The notes beneath the pieces were generated by a model. The model did no database searches and had not been told where the DNA came from. It worked only from the letters and a program-made list of their open reading frames with translations. DNA of 64,000 nucleotides from Embiotoca jacksoni. Its lineage: Eukaryota > Chordata > Actinopteri > Embiotocidae. Below, piece by piece: positions 12,477 to 24,921 of this stretch (its first letter is position 1; each line of letters opens with the position of its first letter). The position numbers and the translations under genes are program-made. Where the stretch lies: assembly GCA_022577435.1 (NCBI GenBank), contig JAKOON010000009.1, forward strand, positions 996,001-1,060,000, given 5' to 3'.

Positions 12477-14207
12477 GTATCAACATGACATGAAGAAGGA
12501 TCTCCAACACACACTCTTGTGTGTGTTCCTCTGCTGATGTCAGCTGATAATACGCGTCTGCACTTCTGTCACTAAACCAACCTGTTGCACGTTTATTACT
12601 GGAAGTTTATAACTAGAGCAAAACTCAACCTTCGGTATCCCTCACGTGCACACTTATGTTGGCAAAACTGGTTTCAGGCACCTTCTCAAATTAAATAAAC
12701 TGCCTCAAACTGGAGCCTTGCAATGATTGAAGACGACGAAGACGAGCGCCTGTTCTGGAGAAGATATTTTGACCTAAATGAGACCGATTGAATAAATGAA
12801 TATTAAATATGAATAAATATAAATGTCGAAATAACTCTGAGTCGACTGAAGAATTTCAGTATAAATGTAAATTAAATACAGTATATAACTCTAGATGCGA
12901 CGTTTGCTATTAAATCTTAGAAGAAATACTGTCAGAGTTGTTGCAATGGTGACATAACTAGTTTCATTGATCGACTTCTCAATTAACTTTACTACTAATA
13001 ATGATGATTATAAAAGAAAGAAAAGCACAACTCCCTCACGTTTTTAAAGAGCTCGAACGACAAACTGTTTTCCTTTCGATGATCAAAAGCTCAGTTAAAA
13101 CGCTAACCCGAGTGTGAGAAGCACAAGGATGGTACGTTAAAATATATTCCAGAATCCACTGATCAATCAAACATTATATTTATATTTGAACGCTCTTCCT
13201 GACTCTCCCTCTGTCCGTCTTATCAGCTCTGTCCTCCCTCTTTCACTCCTCCCCAGGAAAAGGTAAACACCCCAGGGTAAATAATGACCTGGTTTTTAAC
13301 CCGTCACAAAGACAAACAAACAGAGAGAGAGAGGGCAGATTGGGCAGGATGAGTTCTGGCGTCATGGCAACCAGCGGGTTGACTCTAAACACCCCGAGCG
13401 ACTTCCTTCACTTCAGAACTTATGAACACTGGAGGTGCAAACAGTGGAAGAAAAGCAGCGAACATTGAACGCCTCCTTCACGGGAGCGTATTTACGTTAG
13501 GAGTCTGACGACGGAGGAAGGGCTCAAGACTTGTAAATCAGCAAATGCGCACGTTCCCACCGCGATGCAGAAGCCTAAACGTTGCAACACAAAGCTCAAG
13601 ATCTTCTCTCTGGTCCAGGATCAGAGCGCCGCTCGTTCAGCAGGAAGAGACAGAAACCGCCCGCACCAGGAAACTCTTTAAAATGGTGCAGAAAAAAAGT
13701 TTCCCATTACACAATCAATACAAAATTAATGAATCATGCTGAAAAACACAATACGTGTCGTGTGGCGAGATACAAATTTTTTTCAGAAACTCTGCCCGCA
13801 CATTTTTAAACACTTCCTTTGTGCTTTTGTTGCTGTATTTCGTCTGAGTAAGCAGTTTTATACAGTAAAGAACTAAACTATCTACGAACACCAAGACCCG
13901 GGCAGAGCTTAATTAAAAGATCCATTTGATGCTAAAAATTCAAAAGATTGCAGGATATTGTATTGTTCACTTCCTCCTAGGTTGTTTATGCTGCATAAAA
14001 TGTTACATTACTGTTCCTACGGTGGCAACTCAAGAGTCTATGACTTTAATTTAATGAAGCTAATGAGAGAATTCTGGTATTTCTAACAGTTGTTCTGGAT
14101 TTCTCATCTAATGTGTTTCACAATAAAAGCCTTTTTAAGAAATCGGGTTCTATTTAATGAAACTGCTTTTAGCTTGAAATAATACAGGAAGTGTTGAGTT
14201 TGCATAA

Positions 14208-14720
14208 ACCATAGACTGTATACAAAAGAGGATAGCTTACTGGTCTGAAAAATGAGACCTTAAACTGCAATACCACCGAGTGCCACTAGAGGTCAGCTCT
14301 AAAAAGCCTCCGGCTCCATAGACTCCCATTCAACTTCTCTCATAAAATTCTCAGTCAATTAAATTTCTCCACGAGTTATCTCAGTGTTGTTAGCTAAAGT
14401 CGCTCCTTCTTATTCGTTTTCTGAAGGTCCATCTGAAAATAATCCCTCATTCATTAGAAAATAAGCTTCAAAAAGACGTGTTTTCGGGGGCGTGTCTGTT
14501 TGATTGACAGGCCTGTGGTGCAGTCAGGTTACAGCTATCGGTGGGCGGGACGTGGTATCGTCGGGTTTCCAAACAGATCGAGTCCGATCCACCACTCCCC
14601 CCCCCCCCCAGCTCGTCCAAATATTCCTGCTCCAAACTAGCAAGACGGCGACGGGCAAAATCCGAACTCGAGGCTTCATAACGGCCGTTCACAAAACCAA
14701 CGGGTGACGTCACTGCTGGC
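14208..14720 (-). mobile_element. interspersed repeat family 1, copy B
   Basis: This is a reverse-orientation copy. It starts with 'catagactgtatacaaaag' and ends in 'gggtgacgtcactgctgg', with TGACGTCA at 14705-14712. It contains the family landmarks 'aataccaccgagtgccacta', 'gactcccattcaacttctct' and 'tgacaggcctgtggtgcag', so it is close to full length. The CArG region is disrupted and replaced by a run of ten C near 14599. The 81-codon open frame across it has no meaning beyond the repeat. Confidence 0.75.
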
Positions 14721-15538
14721 TGCCGCTTGAAATAAAAGCGTAATGACTTCGTTCCATTCGGGAGTTTTTATCGTCTCTCCTGCGTGACGTACGCTTTGGA
14801 TCTTCATAAACTTTAAAACCTGTAAATGAATTTCAACCGGATCAAAACAACTGAACATTTTATTTGCTCACTTGGGAGGAAAAAAAAAAAAAAGGTATTG
14901 TAACAGAGCGTTGTTCCAGCAGCACTAAACCGTTGCCAACAACCCATCTATTCCTTCTAAAGTCTACTTTACTCTTCTGAAGTGTGACCTCCACGCTGTG
15001 GAGCCGTGTGCAAAATAACGTGATTAAAATGGATCTGAAATGCTCTATAAAAACAGAACCTGACAGGAATCTAAGCGTTCTTTACAGAAGGTTGAATTCC
15101 TTGAAATGAGCCTCTCGCATTTCTGTTTTATCTCCGTCTCTCTCTCTTCTTTTGTTTCGTCACAGCTCGATCTAACACAAAGTTTGGCTGCAGATTTTAT
15201 TGCCCTAGTTATTATGTCAGAACAACCGAGAGGGTTTCCGTTGAGTAATTACAGGTCGATACCAGAGCAGATACATGGAGTGCATGAGAGGGGATGACTG
15301 AGATGCCCTCAGTTTAGACCTGACCCGCAAAGCACAAAGGTGACGGCGGCCGATTTGCCTCCATTAATGTTTCAACAAACATCAATGACACTGTAGAAGA
15401 AAAAAAGAAAAGAAAAAGTACCTCAGGGTAAACTGACACACACAAACGAACATAAAAAGACCATTTGTTGCATCTCTTTCTCAAAAACTGTCACTACAAA
15501 CACTCCATGTATGAAAAAAAAACCACACGAAAACCTCA

Positions 15539-15540
<2 letters not shown>

Positions 15541-15582
<42 letters not shown>
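15541..15582. repeat. (CA)n microsatellite
   Basis: About 42 bp. Confidence 0.97.
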
Positions 15583-15584
<2 letters not shown>

Positions 15585-15755
15585 GAGGCAGAGGAGTTCA
15601 AAGCCGACGCGCTCTATTCAGCAATTCTTCTAAGTTTAAGAAAAACCCGACACAAAAATGTTGAAAACCGCTCAGCGATCCTGAACGCTCCCCCGGGAGT
15701 CTCCTCTTTCACATGACCCTGTCGACGGCAGCCCGCTGCATCAAAGGCAACCACA

Positions 15756-15756
<1 letters not shown>

Positions 15757-15830
<74 letters not shown>
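15757..15830. repeat. (CA)n microsatellite
   Basis: About 74 bp, uninterrupted; it shares orientation with the array 175 bp to its left. Confidence 0.97.
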
Positions 15831-15832
<2 letters not shown>

Positions 15833-16699
15833 TTTTTCCTCAAGGCGTCACACACCAGGGCCAAGACCAGGAGGTGGTGTGACTGGTAACCATAGAGATG
15901 GAACAGCAGCTAGAGCCGTCGGTGTGCTTTTACACCCGACTCCTTCAGGATTAAAAAAAAAAAAAAAAAAAGAAATCACCCGGTGAAACTGGTCCAGGAG
16001 GCGTCAGCAGTTAACTTTAAAGCAGCTTGACCAAAAACAAAGAACAACGTGTCTCCTCAAAGAACAATAAAATTCAAACCACTAAATGAAAGACTGGAAA
16101 CAGGGAACAGCAGCAGCTGAGAAACAAAGACTTTTCTTTTTCCCCCAAAAGACACAAGAGATTATTTTCGGCACCAGGAGGTCACACTGCAAGAAGGAAT
16201 ACAGAGAAGGTGGATGAGAGAAACTGATGTATTTACCTTTGTAGGAGGACATCAGCAGGAACAGCAGCAGCGACATGGAAGAGAAAAGAAAAAAAAGAAA
16301 AAGTCTGGTTAGATTTGAGATCTTACATTTTTATCAAGTAGGGCTCAAAACAAAAAGAAAAGTCCTGCTATCAACACCTCGACAATACCGAGACTTTGAT
16401 GTTCGTGTTAAATCAAAGTGAATGAGGTGCTGTTGAAAGCTCTAAAATAAAATGTAGTGAGTGGTCCTTGAGTTGAGACACAATTAGTTAATTAGTCATT
16501 AATGTATTTCCGGGTAATATAAGAGTTTAATCAAATAAATTTAAAAGCTGCAGCCAGTTATTATTATTATTTTTTTTTTTTGCTGATAAAAAAAAAGTTA
16601 AAAACTCAATTATCAATAATATTCACATAATCAATAACCTTTTCAGCTCTATTGTAAAGACAAAGACAGAATAATAGAACAAATATGATGATAAACTTA

Positions 16700-16750
16700 A
16701 TTAATACAACACTTTTCAAACCAAAGTTACAAAGTGCTTTACATCATATT
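16700..16750 (-). mobile_element. LINE/SINE 3' tail fragment, reverse
   Basis: 'acacttttcaaaccaaagtt' and 'acaaagtgctttacatc' read on the minus strand as 'gtaaagcactttgtaac', again an L2-type tail word. Confidence 0.4.
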
Positions 16751-17582
16751 TCCAGGATTAAAACATTACAGTGCTGAAGCAAGTAATAATATGTAGATAA
16801 ACTCGATAGACGTTTACAGTAACAGACTCTGCAGCCGGCCTGTTTAGCATTCAGCCGTTTTCTTCTATAGGAGAACTCAACAGTGAAATTGATTGTTTTG
16901 TGCGAGTTCATTTGTGTGTATTTGTGCCTCTCGGTTTGATACTGAATGTGTACGTGTGCACGTGTAACACACAATCTCTAAAAGCAGTTTCTCTTTCAGC
17001 AGCTGAAGGGAAACCTTATGAAAGTCTGTGAAAACAAAATTACAGCTGCTGACACACTGACGCTTCACTATTCATAATATAATGACGTCATATATATATA
17101 ATATTAAATCATTCACATTGATTTCACTGAGTGACGGATTCTTCCACCACTGCTTAAAAGATGCTCTTAAAGTCAGTTTATTATTCGACGGCACATCAGA
17201 TCTTCATCGTGTCTGCAAACACAATAAAACAACAACAAAAAAATTCTTCCCACTTCTGTCATGTCTGCCGAGTCGACGCGTTTCTTCCCGTCTAAATCAG
17301 GACAGACTGCAGCAGGAGGCAGACGAGGTGTTTCACAGCGTTTCAGGCGCTTCGCAGCAACACAAATTGCCTCTCCGGGGGGATGTGAAGTCTAAGTCGC
17401 GGTACGGTCTCGTGCAATGAAAAGAAGCATGTGGCTTAATGCGAGAAAGAGGAGGAGGAGGAAGAGGAGGAGGAGGAAAAGATGAGAAGCCGGGCGCGTT
17501 GAACGTGTCTGAGGGTGAGGAGGTGAAACGACCTCCGGGCCTCCGATAGCTCACATATGAAACAAAGGAACATTCATCCGGG

Positions 17583-17656
17583 AACGATGGAGGAGGTGGA
17601 GGGGGGTGGTGGGGTGAGGAGGGGAGGTGGAAAGAGGGGGGGGGGGGGGGGGGGGG
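17583..17656. repeat. G-rich tract ending in 21 G
   Basis: Clusters of G3 to G6 (gaggtggaggggggtgg, ggggtgaggaggggagg) end in a run of 21 G. This is a strong G-quadruplex-forming pattern on the plus strand. Confidence 0.85.
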
Positions 17657-18476
17657 ACAGAAGAGAAACAGACTTGCTGCAGATGCATGTAGGTCAGCAG
17701 GAGCAGCGATGTGTAGTACAGCAGGAAGAACAGTGATGGGAACTGACGGGGAAGAAGAAGAACAGGAAGAAGTCCTGCAGCTGAAAACAGCAGCTTCAGC
17801 TTCTTTTTTTTATTATTTATTCAAATCTACGACAGTAAAAACATAATAAAGCTTTCAATACTTGACGTGGATATTTAATAAGACGAACCGTCTGTATCCC
17901 CACGGGGCGCTCGAGTTGTATTGCATACCAAGTCAACGCAAAGACGCGAAATGTCCGCGAATTCACCGTCTGCTCGAGTTGAGAATATTTAAATTGAGCG
18001 GCCGTACTCACGCGAGTGTTGGTCTGAACACGAGAGAACATAATCTATTCATTATATTATATGGTGGACAATATCTTGATTTCAAGATTTCAGATTATTA
18101 ATATGAGAATCCAACAATCAAATGAAAAGAATCTGGATCCGCGTTCAAGTGGGGTCCAAATTTGATCGTCCTCGCCTTCATACTAATCTGTAATCTGTAA
18201 CTTGGTGGATTCAAACAGATCAACTCACTTAAACAAACCAGGACACAATAAACCGAACCGAACGGAAAGAATAAGAAAAGGCATCACAAGCCCGTCACAC
18301 AGCTACTTTTGTTTACTTTGGATAGTTGTTGTTGTTTTTTTTTCTACATCTGACCTGATAAAATGAAATGGAAAAAAAAAAAAAAAAAAAGGCTGTTAAG
18401 ACTTGGTGGACGGAGGAAATCCTTGCAGGCATGTACATGTACTCTGTCAAAGCTGCACGAAATAGACACATCATTA

Positions 18477-18479
<3 letters not shown>

Positions 18480-18511
<32 letters not shown>
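18480..18511. repeat. (AC)n microsatellite
   Basis: About 32 bp; inverted partner of the TG array at 18600. Confidence 0.97.
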
Positions 18512-18513
<2 letters not shown>

Positions 18514-18596
18514 CTCTTAATCTCCTCCAGTCTTTTAGGGGAAATTTTTAAAAGTGACCTTTTGTCCATTTATGTCAGAACTGACTCCCTCACTGA

Positions 18597-18599
<3 letters not shown>

Positions 18600-18655
<56 letters not shown>
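18600..18655. repeat. (TG)n microsatellite
   Basis: About 56 bp, 88 bp from the AC array to its left and complementary to it. Confidence 0.97.
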
Positions 18656-18658
<3 letters not shown>

Positions 18659-18715
18659 CGCCTGGTCCACTTCCAAGCCGCATCACCTGATTCGTCACAT
18701 CATACCAGGCAGTAG

Positions 18716-18934
18716 ATGAAAGTGATTCCCAGCCTGTGTTTCACCAGCTGTAACATCTGTGAGCGGCGAACGGGACACTCACTCCGGATGAAGTCACCTT
18801 TTCTGTGGTCGACCGTTTACGTAACATCTCGGGATTGTATTGTGCCTCGTTGCAAATCCGGCCCAGAAGATTTGAACGTGTTCTGCGTCCCGTTGGCGAG
18901 ACGCTTACGAAGATCTGCTGTTCGGATGTCATAA
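18716..18934 (+). other. short open frame with weak THAP-like Cys pattern
   Basis: This 72-codon plus-strand frame contains CIVPRCKSGPED followed by VFCVP and a basic stretch, loosely like the start of a THAP zinc-binding domain (Cys-x-Cys, then a Phe-x-x-Pro). The later Trp, Cys and His of a THAP domain are not visible and the frame ends early. At best it is a fragment of an old P-element-type transposase or a THAP gene. It could equally be chance. Confidence 0.1.
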
Positions 18935-19262
18935 ATATTCATGGTTATGGCAGATTCTGCTGCAGCAGTGAGGCGCATTTTATTTTGAAGGCTTTTCAAA
19001 AATAACGAGCGGAGCATAAAAATAAAAGATGCGCCAAAGAAGAGACATAACTGTGGTAGTAATCCAGACAGTAGAGTCATCGTGAGGGAAAGAAAAGAAA
19101 ATTCTCTTTTGATTCAGTCTGTCAGAGGTGAGCAGGATGAAAGGAGATGGAAAAAGACTGAAATACACAACGATAGGTGAGTAATGGAGACCGAGGGGAA
19201 GAAATAGAAATGTCAATTGATGCAGAGGAAAAATAAAACAACAAAGGTTCCACACAATGGCG

Positions 19263-19263
<1 letters not shown>

Positions 19264-19301
<38 letters not shown>
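19264..19301. repeat. (CA)n microsatellite
   Basis: About 38 bp. Confidence 0.97.
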
Positions 19302-19303
<2 letters not shown>

Positions 19304-19459
19304 CATGAGGGAGGTAAACACCGAGATAAGCTGACACAATAGAGAGGAGGGGTCACAGGAAGACAGCAGGGCTGATTATTATGGCTCCATCGTAAAATCC
19401 AATCAGGTCTCCACAAACGCCCAGAAAAACCTCAGAGCGCTTGTTTGGTAAACAGTCTA

Positions 19460-19515
19460 CTACACGGGTTCTCAACCGGTGGGTCGGGACCCCAAAAGTG
19501 GGCCACGGGGCAAAC
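19460..19515 (+). mobile_element. hAT-like terminal fragment
   Basis: The string 'gggttctcaaccggtggg' followed by 'tcgggaccccaaaagtgggc' resembles the terminus of Charlie/Zaphod-type hAT elements. No matching opposite end was found within the next few hundred bases. Confidence 0.4.
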
Positions 19516-19875
19516 GGATAAAAAAAAATAAAAAAAATGTATTTAAAAGGACCTAGAATTTCTGATGCTGCACTTTTATTTTGAAGGACTACATTTCTAA
19601 TGATGCAGCGGGCATGCGTTAGTCATCTGCCGCCAGCGTTGTCATGGCAGCCGTCACATCATTTATCTATATTTAACCCTTTAAGAGTGTACATATTTTC
19701 TGTACATCACATATAACATCTATGACAGACTGTATCAAGCAGCTAATCTGACTCGCGTATTTGACTAACAAAACCTATAGTGTGCTGCAACTGCACGCAT
19801 TTGTGTATCTACATTTACTCACACGCATCTGAAAGCTCACATGAAAGGGCTGGATTGTGACCCACATATTCACGC

Positions 19876-19883
19876 GCACACAC

Positions 19884-19929
<46 letters not shown>
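19876..19929. repeat. (CA)n microsatellite with one CG interruption
   Basis: About 54 bp, broken once by gca/cgc near 19888. Confidence 0.95.
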
Positions 19930-19932
<3 letters not shown>

Positions 19933-20834
19933 AAGGAGGGGCTGCAGCTAAAAGGCATGAAAACCCAGACTTGTAATACAGGCCTCAACACGTCCACCCA
20001 CAAACCATTACACCCGCTACAACACGGGAGCAGCTGCAGACCGGCGCAAATCTCGGTTTCACTGATTATCTCTGACATTTTCAGAGAAATCAAAGTCCAT
20101 TTTACAATTTTTTTTTTTTCTTGATATGGTAAAATTACAATAAATAAAATTCTTTATTTGCAACACTGGGTTGTTTAGATCTCTTCAACTTTCCATGACT
20201 GTTTTACAGTATGTACACTGCAGAGGACGGGTAAATGTCCATTCAGTGCGTGACCAATGACCTGCAGTCAAAGACTTGTAATCATTTCCATGCGGCTTAT
20301 CCTTAAAAGGTCCCATGTAGTATGAATTCAGATTGTCAATTCTTTTTTTAATTAGAAAGCAGATCTAGGCGTTACAAAAAAAAAAGTCTCAAAATGCTGA
20401 GGCCACAAAGAAAGTCACAAAGCCTGTATTCAGCAACTGTGCCATTCAGACTACTGTAAGTTTGTGATGTCACAAATTCACACTTGTATGTCTGTCCGCA
20501 GCACGCAGGATAAGTGTCGCGTACGAGATCTTTAACAACGTCAACGGAGACGAAAGGGAAGAGTAAAAGAAATCAGGATGACAAAGATGATACGGGTTCA
20601 TTTGTTGTGACAGCAGTTTGTTTTGCATTAACAAAACTCAACCAAGCATGAGCAGCAAGTCCAAAGAAAAGGAAAAACCACTGAAACATGCAGCAAAAAT
20701 AAAGTGTACCAATGTTGGAATTTGTATATGCTAACTTATAATAACACTGCAGGTGTTTCAAAGGGAGCTCTGTGTGATGCAGCTGTGCAGACCAGAGGTG
20801 GGCAGGAACGTGGAGGTGGATCTAAAATAAGACC

Positions 20835-21090
20835 ACACACACAAACACACACCTGAAGGTCTGACTGTCAATGGGGAGCTGGAGAGAGAAGAGAAGGTGG
20901 GCGAGAAGTTGAAATGGAGTTGATAATGTGAGACGGAGAGTGAGACCGAGTGGAAGGGAAAAAAATAATGACAGAAATGCTGCCGGGAAAATGGACAGAA
21001 AGCAAAATATGTTGAAAGAAAGAGAAGAAAAGAAGATATAAGACAAATGTTTAAGACTAAGAAACACAAAGACAAGATTTTCACCTCAGA
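20835..21090 (+). repeat. polypurine-biased tract
   Basis: The plus strand is mostly A and G (ggagagagaagagaagg, gaaagaaagagaagaaaaga), next to a CA array at 21102. The hydrophobic minus-strand frame here is a by-product of the CT-rich complement. Confidence 0.5.
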
Positions 21091-21099
21091 AAAATGTAC

Positions 21100-21101
<2 letters not shown>

Positions 21102-21142
<41 letters not shown>
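21102..21142. repeat. (CA)n microsatellite
   Basis: About 41 bp. Confidence 0.97.
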
Positions 21143-21144
<2 letters not shown>

Positions 21145-23921
21145 TATAGTCGGTCTGTGCGCGTCACACAACCCGTGACAGGCGGCCACCTAATAGAATG
21201 TTGCTAACGTGAGATCTTTATTATCTTTACACGGCTCTCCGGTGACTCTTTACACACAGTCAGCTGTCCAGGAGTTAAAAAAAAAAAAAAAAAGGAGCAC
21301 TGCAGTGACTCTATCGTGCTTCACAGACAGAAATAAACTCCGTTGAGGACCGACCGAAGAGATAACTGGGGATTTATTTTCACCCCGATGTGGGAGAAAT
21401 GACTCGACTTTCCCCTATTTCTAACAATAAAAGACTGTTCCTGTTGTGCAGGAACAGAGCGCAGCACGGTCGTGCACATGGAGCCGAGGCAAGCAATAAC
21501 CTGCGTGACTAAGTATTCCAAGTTACGTTGCTTCATCAACATGCGCACCCGAGTTACAGGTGTTTTTGTGAACACTGTGCACATTTGATATTTCACCACT
21601 AAACCTGAAACTTGAAAATCTGATGTTCGCTCTGCTCACGTTTACGGTGAAAGCCTCGTCTGTTACAGCAGATTGTGTAACGCAGAGATTACAGAAGGTA
21701 TACGTGCGTGCAGAAGTGTGTGAGCGGATGATTGTGACAATCAGACAGATGTGTTTTTAACACAAGTCCAATAAGCTGGAAGTCTGAACTGCAGTGACTC
21801 TGAAGACCCCCCCCCCCCCCTCGTTTCTCTGGGAGTTCCCCAGCTGAGAGCAGAATTTATTAAATATTCACACATTCATATTTATGAGAGACAAGACCGC
21901 TTCAAAGAAACATAGTCAGCACAAAATGATCATCAGGGGGAACCACTCTGCACTCTTATGTTGCATCATGTTGAGGCCACCCTTCAGAAAGAAAAACAAC
22001 AAAAAAAAAAAAAATCAAATCATCTTTTAAACTCCAGGTGCTTTTCTGACTCAAGATTCATGACCTAAAACTCAACATATAACTTCTAAGAAACTGTTTC
22101 TGATGCATTTCAAACGTTCCCTGGTCAGTAAACATGTCCTCAATGCAACTATACAGTCGTCCTCTGAGCCAATTAACAAGCAGAAACCACCGTGGATAAA
22201 ACATGAAAAGATATTCAGATGCACTTTATTATGCAAGCGTCCGGGGAAAATCAAAAGCAGTCTATGATTAGGGGATCTTGATTGACAGGTGTGTACACCT
22301 ATCAGTTTTACAGAATCCAAAACTTGTTTATCTTGAAATACAAAACCAGAATCTCACTGTATGATTTTAAAAAAAACAACTGTTTCTTTAAGAGAAAATC
22401 AAAGCTGAAAATGGATATGATTAGCGGGTATGCTGGCTTGATTGACGGATGTCTCAGCCAATGACAGTCGGCCTCTACGGTTGCCACTCACTCATGTCTC
22501 TTACTGCTCCTCTAGTTGAGAAAATAATGGAGACAAGTCAAATTTAACTAAGCTGGAGGGTCAGTGTGACTTCCTCTGACAGGATTCATAACAGGGTAAT
22601 AAGATGTACAAGAGAGGAGGCAGATGACACGACATCATCCGTTTTTAATGAAATTAAGTTAGTAAAAAAAAAAATTTTGTTAAAAAGCATAAATCATTAA
22701 CTGTGGTCACGCTTAAAGAGGATTTCTGCAGCATCAATACACACAGAGGCTGTGTAGTGCCAGCTGATGGTTACACATTTTATGAGTGTAATTAATAAAG
22801 AGTCATTAAAAGGGCTCGGCTGAACAGCCAGGGGAGAGAGAAGGGAGGAAGAGGAGCGGCGGGAGGACTGAAGGGTTTAGAGATGGAAGAAGACAGGAAG
22901 AAAGAAACCAGTGGACAGGTTGACGGACGGAGAGACGGGAAGGAGGACGATACGCTCTACAGAGTCATCCATTCGTTAGCACTCACATTTACAGCCCCTT
23001 AAATAGTCATGCTTTTATTTTGAAATAAAAAATCCTCTAGTTTATTTTTCTTCTTTAATTAGAACTGGACCGACCACACCCGGGACAGGAAGTCAACGTT
23101 TCTCTTCCACTCGGCCAACATTCAGCCATTTTCCCCCGTGTTACATCTAAATGCTTTGGCAGCAGGCCGGTCGAGAAGATGAAGTTACCGACCATTCAGA
23201 AATATTTGCCTCCTGCTCGCACCAGTGCAAAGGAGTACGAGTGACCTGACGCTGGCATCTCACCGCTCTCGGCTTGGAAGTCCCCCTCTCCCCCTTAAAA
23301 GTCACATCTCTTGAAGAAGCAGCTATATGCGGACCGTGTGAAGCAGCAGGCGCTCCGTCATTCATTCACTGTGAGCTCGCGGCTTCCACAGTGCAGATGT
23401 AACGTTTGCTTTTAGCCTCCCTCCCTCCCTCCCTCCCGTCAGCGAGTTCGCTCTCCGGTTTATCAGCTGCCATCGAGGCGTCACTGACACGAATCCAACG
23501 CACAAACAGAGTTTAAAATCATATTTCTCAGTCTCTCCGCATGTTCATTACGTTCTTTCATTTCCTCCGAGTTAAATCACGAAGTGTCTTTAGTTGCTTT
23601 TACAGACGTCGGTTAACTGAACTTGTCAAAAGGATCACATATTTTGCAATGTTTTCTTGTTGCAGCTTCTCAAACGTCAAGTTTTTCTGCACTTCTGTTT
23701 TTTATATTGATTTAATATACATTTTGGGGGTTTTGGATCTTTGGTCAGACAAAAAGACACATTTGAAGATGTCAGTTTGGGTCCAACTACATCTGTCAAT
23801 CAATAACACTGGTTAACAAAGACCAGTTTCTTAAGTATTTTTGCAGGTAAATATGTAAATGTGCTGTCAGATACTAAAGACAACAAATATACGTGAAAAT
23901 ATACAATTGTACGATTTGGAA

Positions 23922-23944
23922 TATATATATATATATATATATAT
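23922..23944. repeat. (AT)n microsatellite
   Basis: About 23 bp. Confidence 0.9.
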
Positions 23945-24384
23945 TTTCATATATGTAGTTTAAGCATAGCAATAGCCTTATTTATGAATAAATAATACAC
24001 AGTATGTTACCTAAACAACACTGACAGAAATAAAACAGTAAAAACAGATTTGAATTTAGACAAATTTTCATGAGGAACAAAAAAAAAAAAAAAAATCTTG
24101 TTTGCTAATTTAAATAATGAAATCAAGAACGTAACAAATTTATTAAACGAACTTCACAATGTAAATAATAAAAGTCTCATCTGACTGGCAAATTTGTAAA
24201 AGTCGTAACAAACTGGTCTGTCAGCAGAAGCTATTTCTCCTCTGCTGCCCTTCATATGAACGCAGAGCGAGCAGGCGTTCACACCCTGTAATGTGACAGC
24301 AGTCATACCATGCAAACACTGATCTGAATGCAGCCTGCAGACCCCCGACACACCCTGCGACCACAAACAGCTGGGGAGCAGCGA

Positions 24385-24410
24385 GGGAGGGAGGGGGGGG
24401 GGGGGGAGTT
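24385..24410. repeat. G-rich run
   Basis: gagggagggaggggg followed by further G; a possible G-quadruplex. Confidence 0.8.
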
Positions 24411-24501
24411 CAACATAGCTATGGTGGCCTGTGTGCATCAGAATATAGGCGAGTGCAGAAAAGAGGCGGAGCTTAGAGCCTCAATGTCACTACATTAGCC
24501 C

Positions 24502-24530
<29 letters not shown>
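24502..24530. repeat. poly-A run
   Basis: 29 A. Confidence 0.95.
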
Positions 24531-24534
<4 letters not shown>

Positions 24535-24902
24535 CTGTGAGCATGAATCTATTCCTTCTTGCCTAAAGAGGGCAGCATGCTCTTCTCCGGCGCGACCCCC
24601 ACTTCCTAATTTAAGTTTGTGTGAAGTACAAGCTGTCGTGTCTCGTTTTTAGTGTAGAGAGTGACGGAGAAGCCGAGATGTGGTTCACGCAGCGGGGAAA
24701 CTCCCGGCAGGCCGAGAGCGCCGAGAGAGACAGGTGGGCCACGGGAGGCCGTAACAACTGGGAAAACATGCTGCATGACATCCGTATCACATTCTCCCCG
24801 CACCCTCCTCCATCCATCGCCATGTCTCCCCCTCCCTCTACGGGCCTTCACTCTCAGCCACCAAGGACATTTTCGGGGGTCGGGGGAGTGGTGGTGGTGG
24901 AA

Positions 24903-24921
24903 GGGGGGGGGGGGGGGGGGG
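24903..24921. repeat. poly-G run
   Basis: 19 G after a gtggtggtgg lead. Confidence 0.9.

Larger units (their letters stand above)
10115..14205. other. non-coding
   Basis: Apart from the microsatellites listed, it has a (GA) run at 11776-11798 and AT-rich stretches. No exon is supported. Confidence 0.55.
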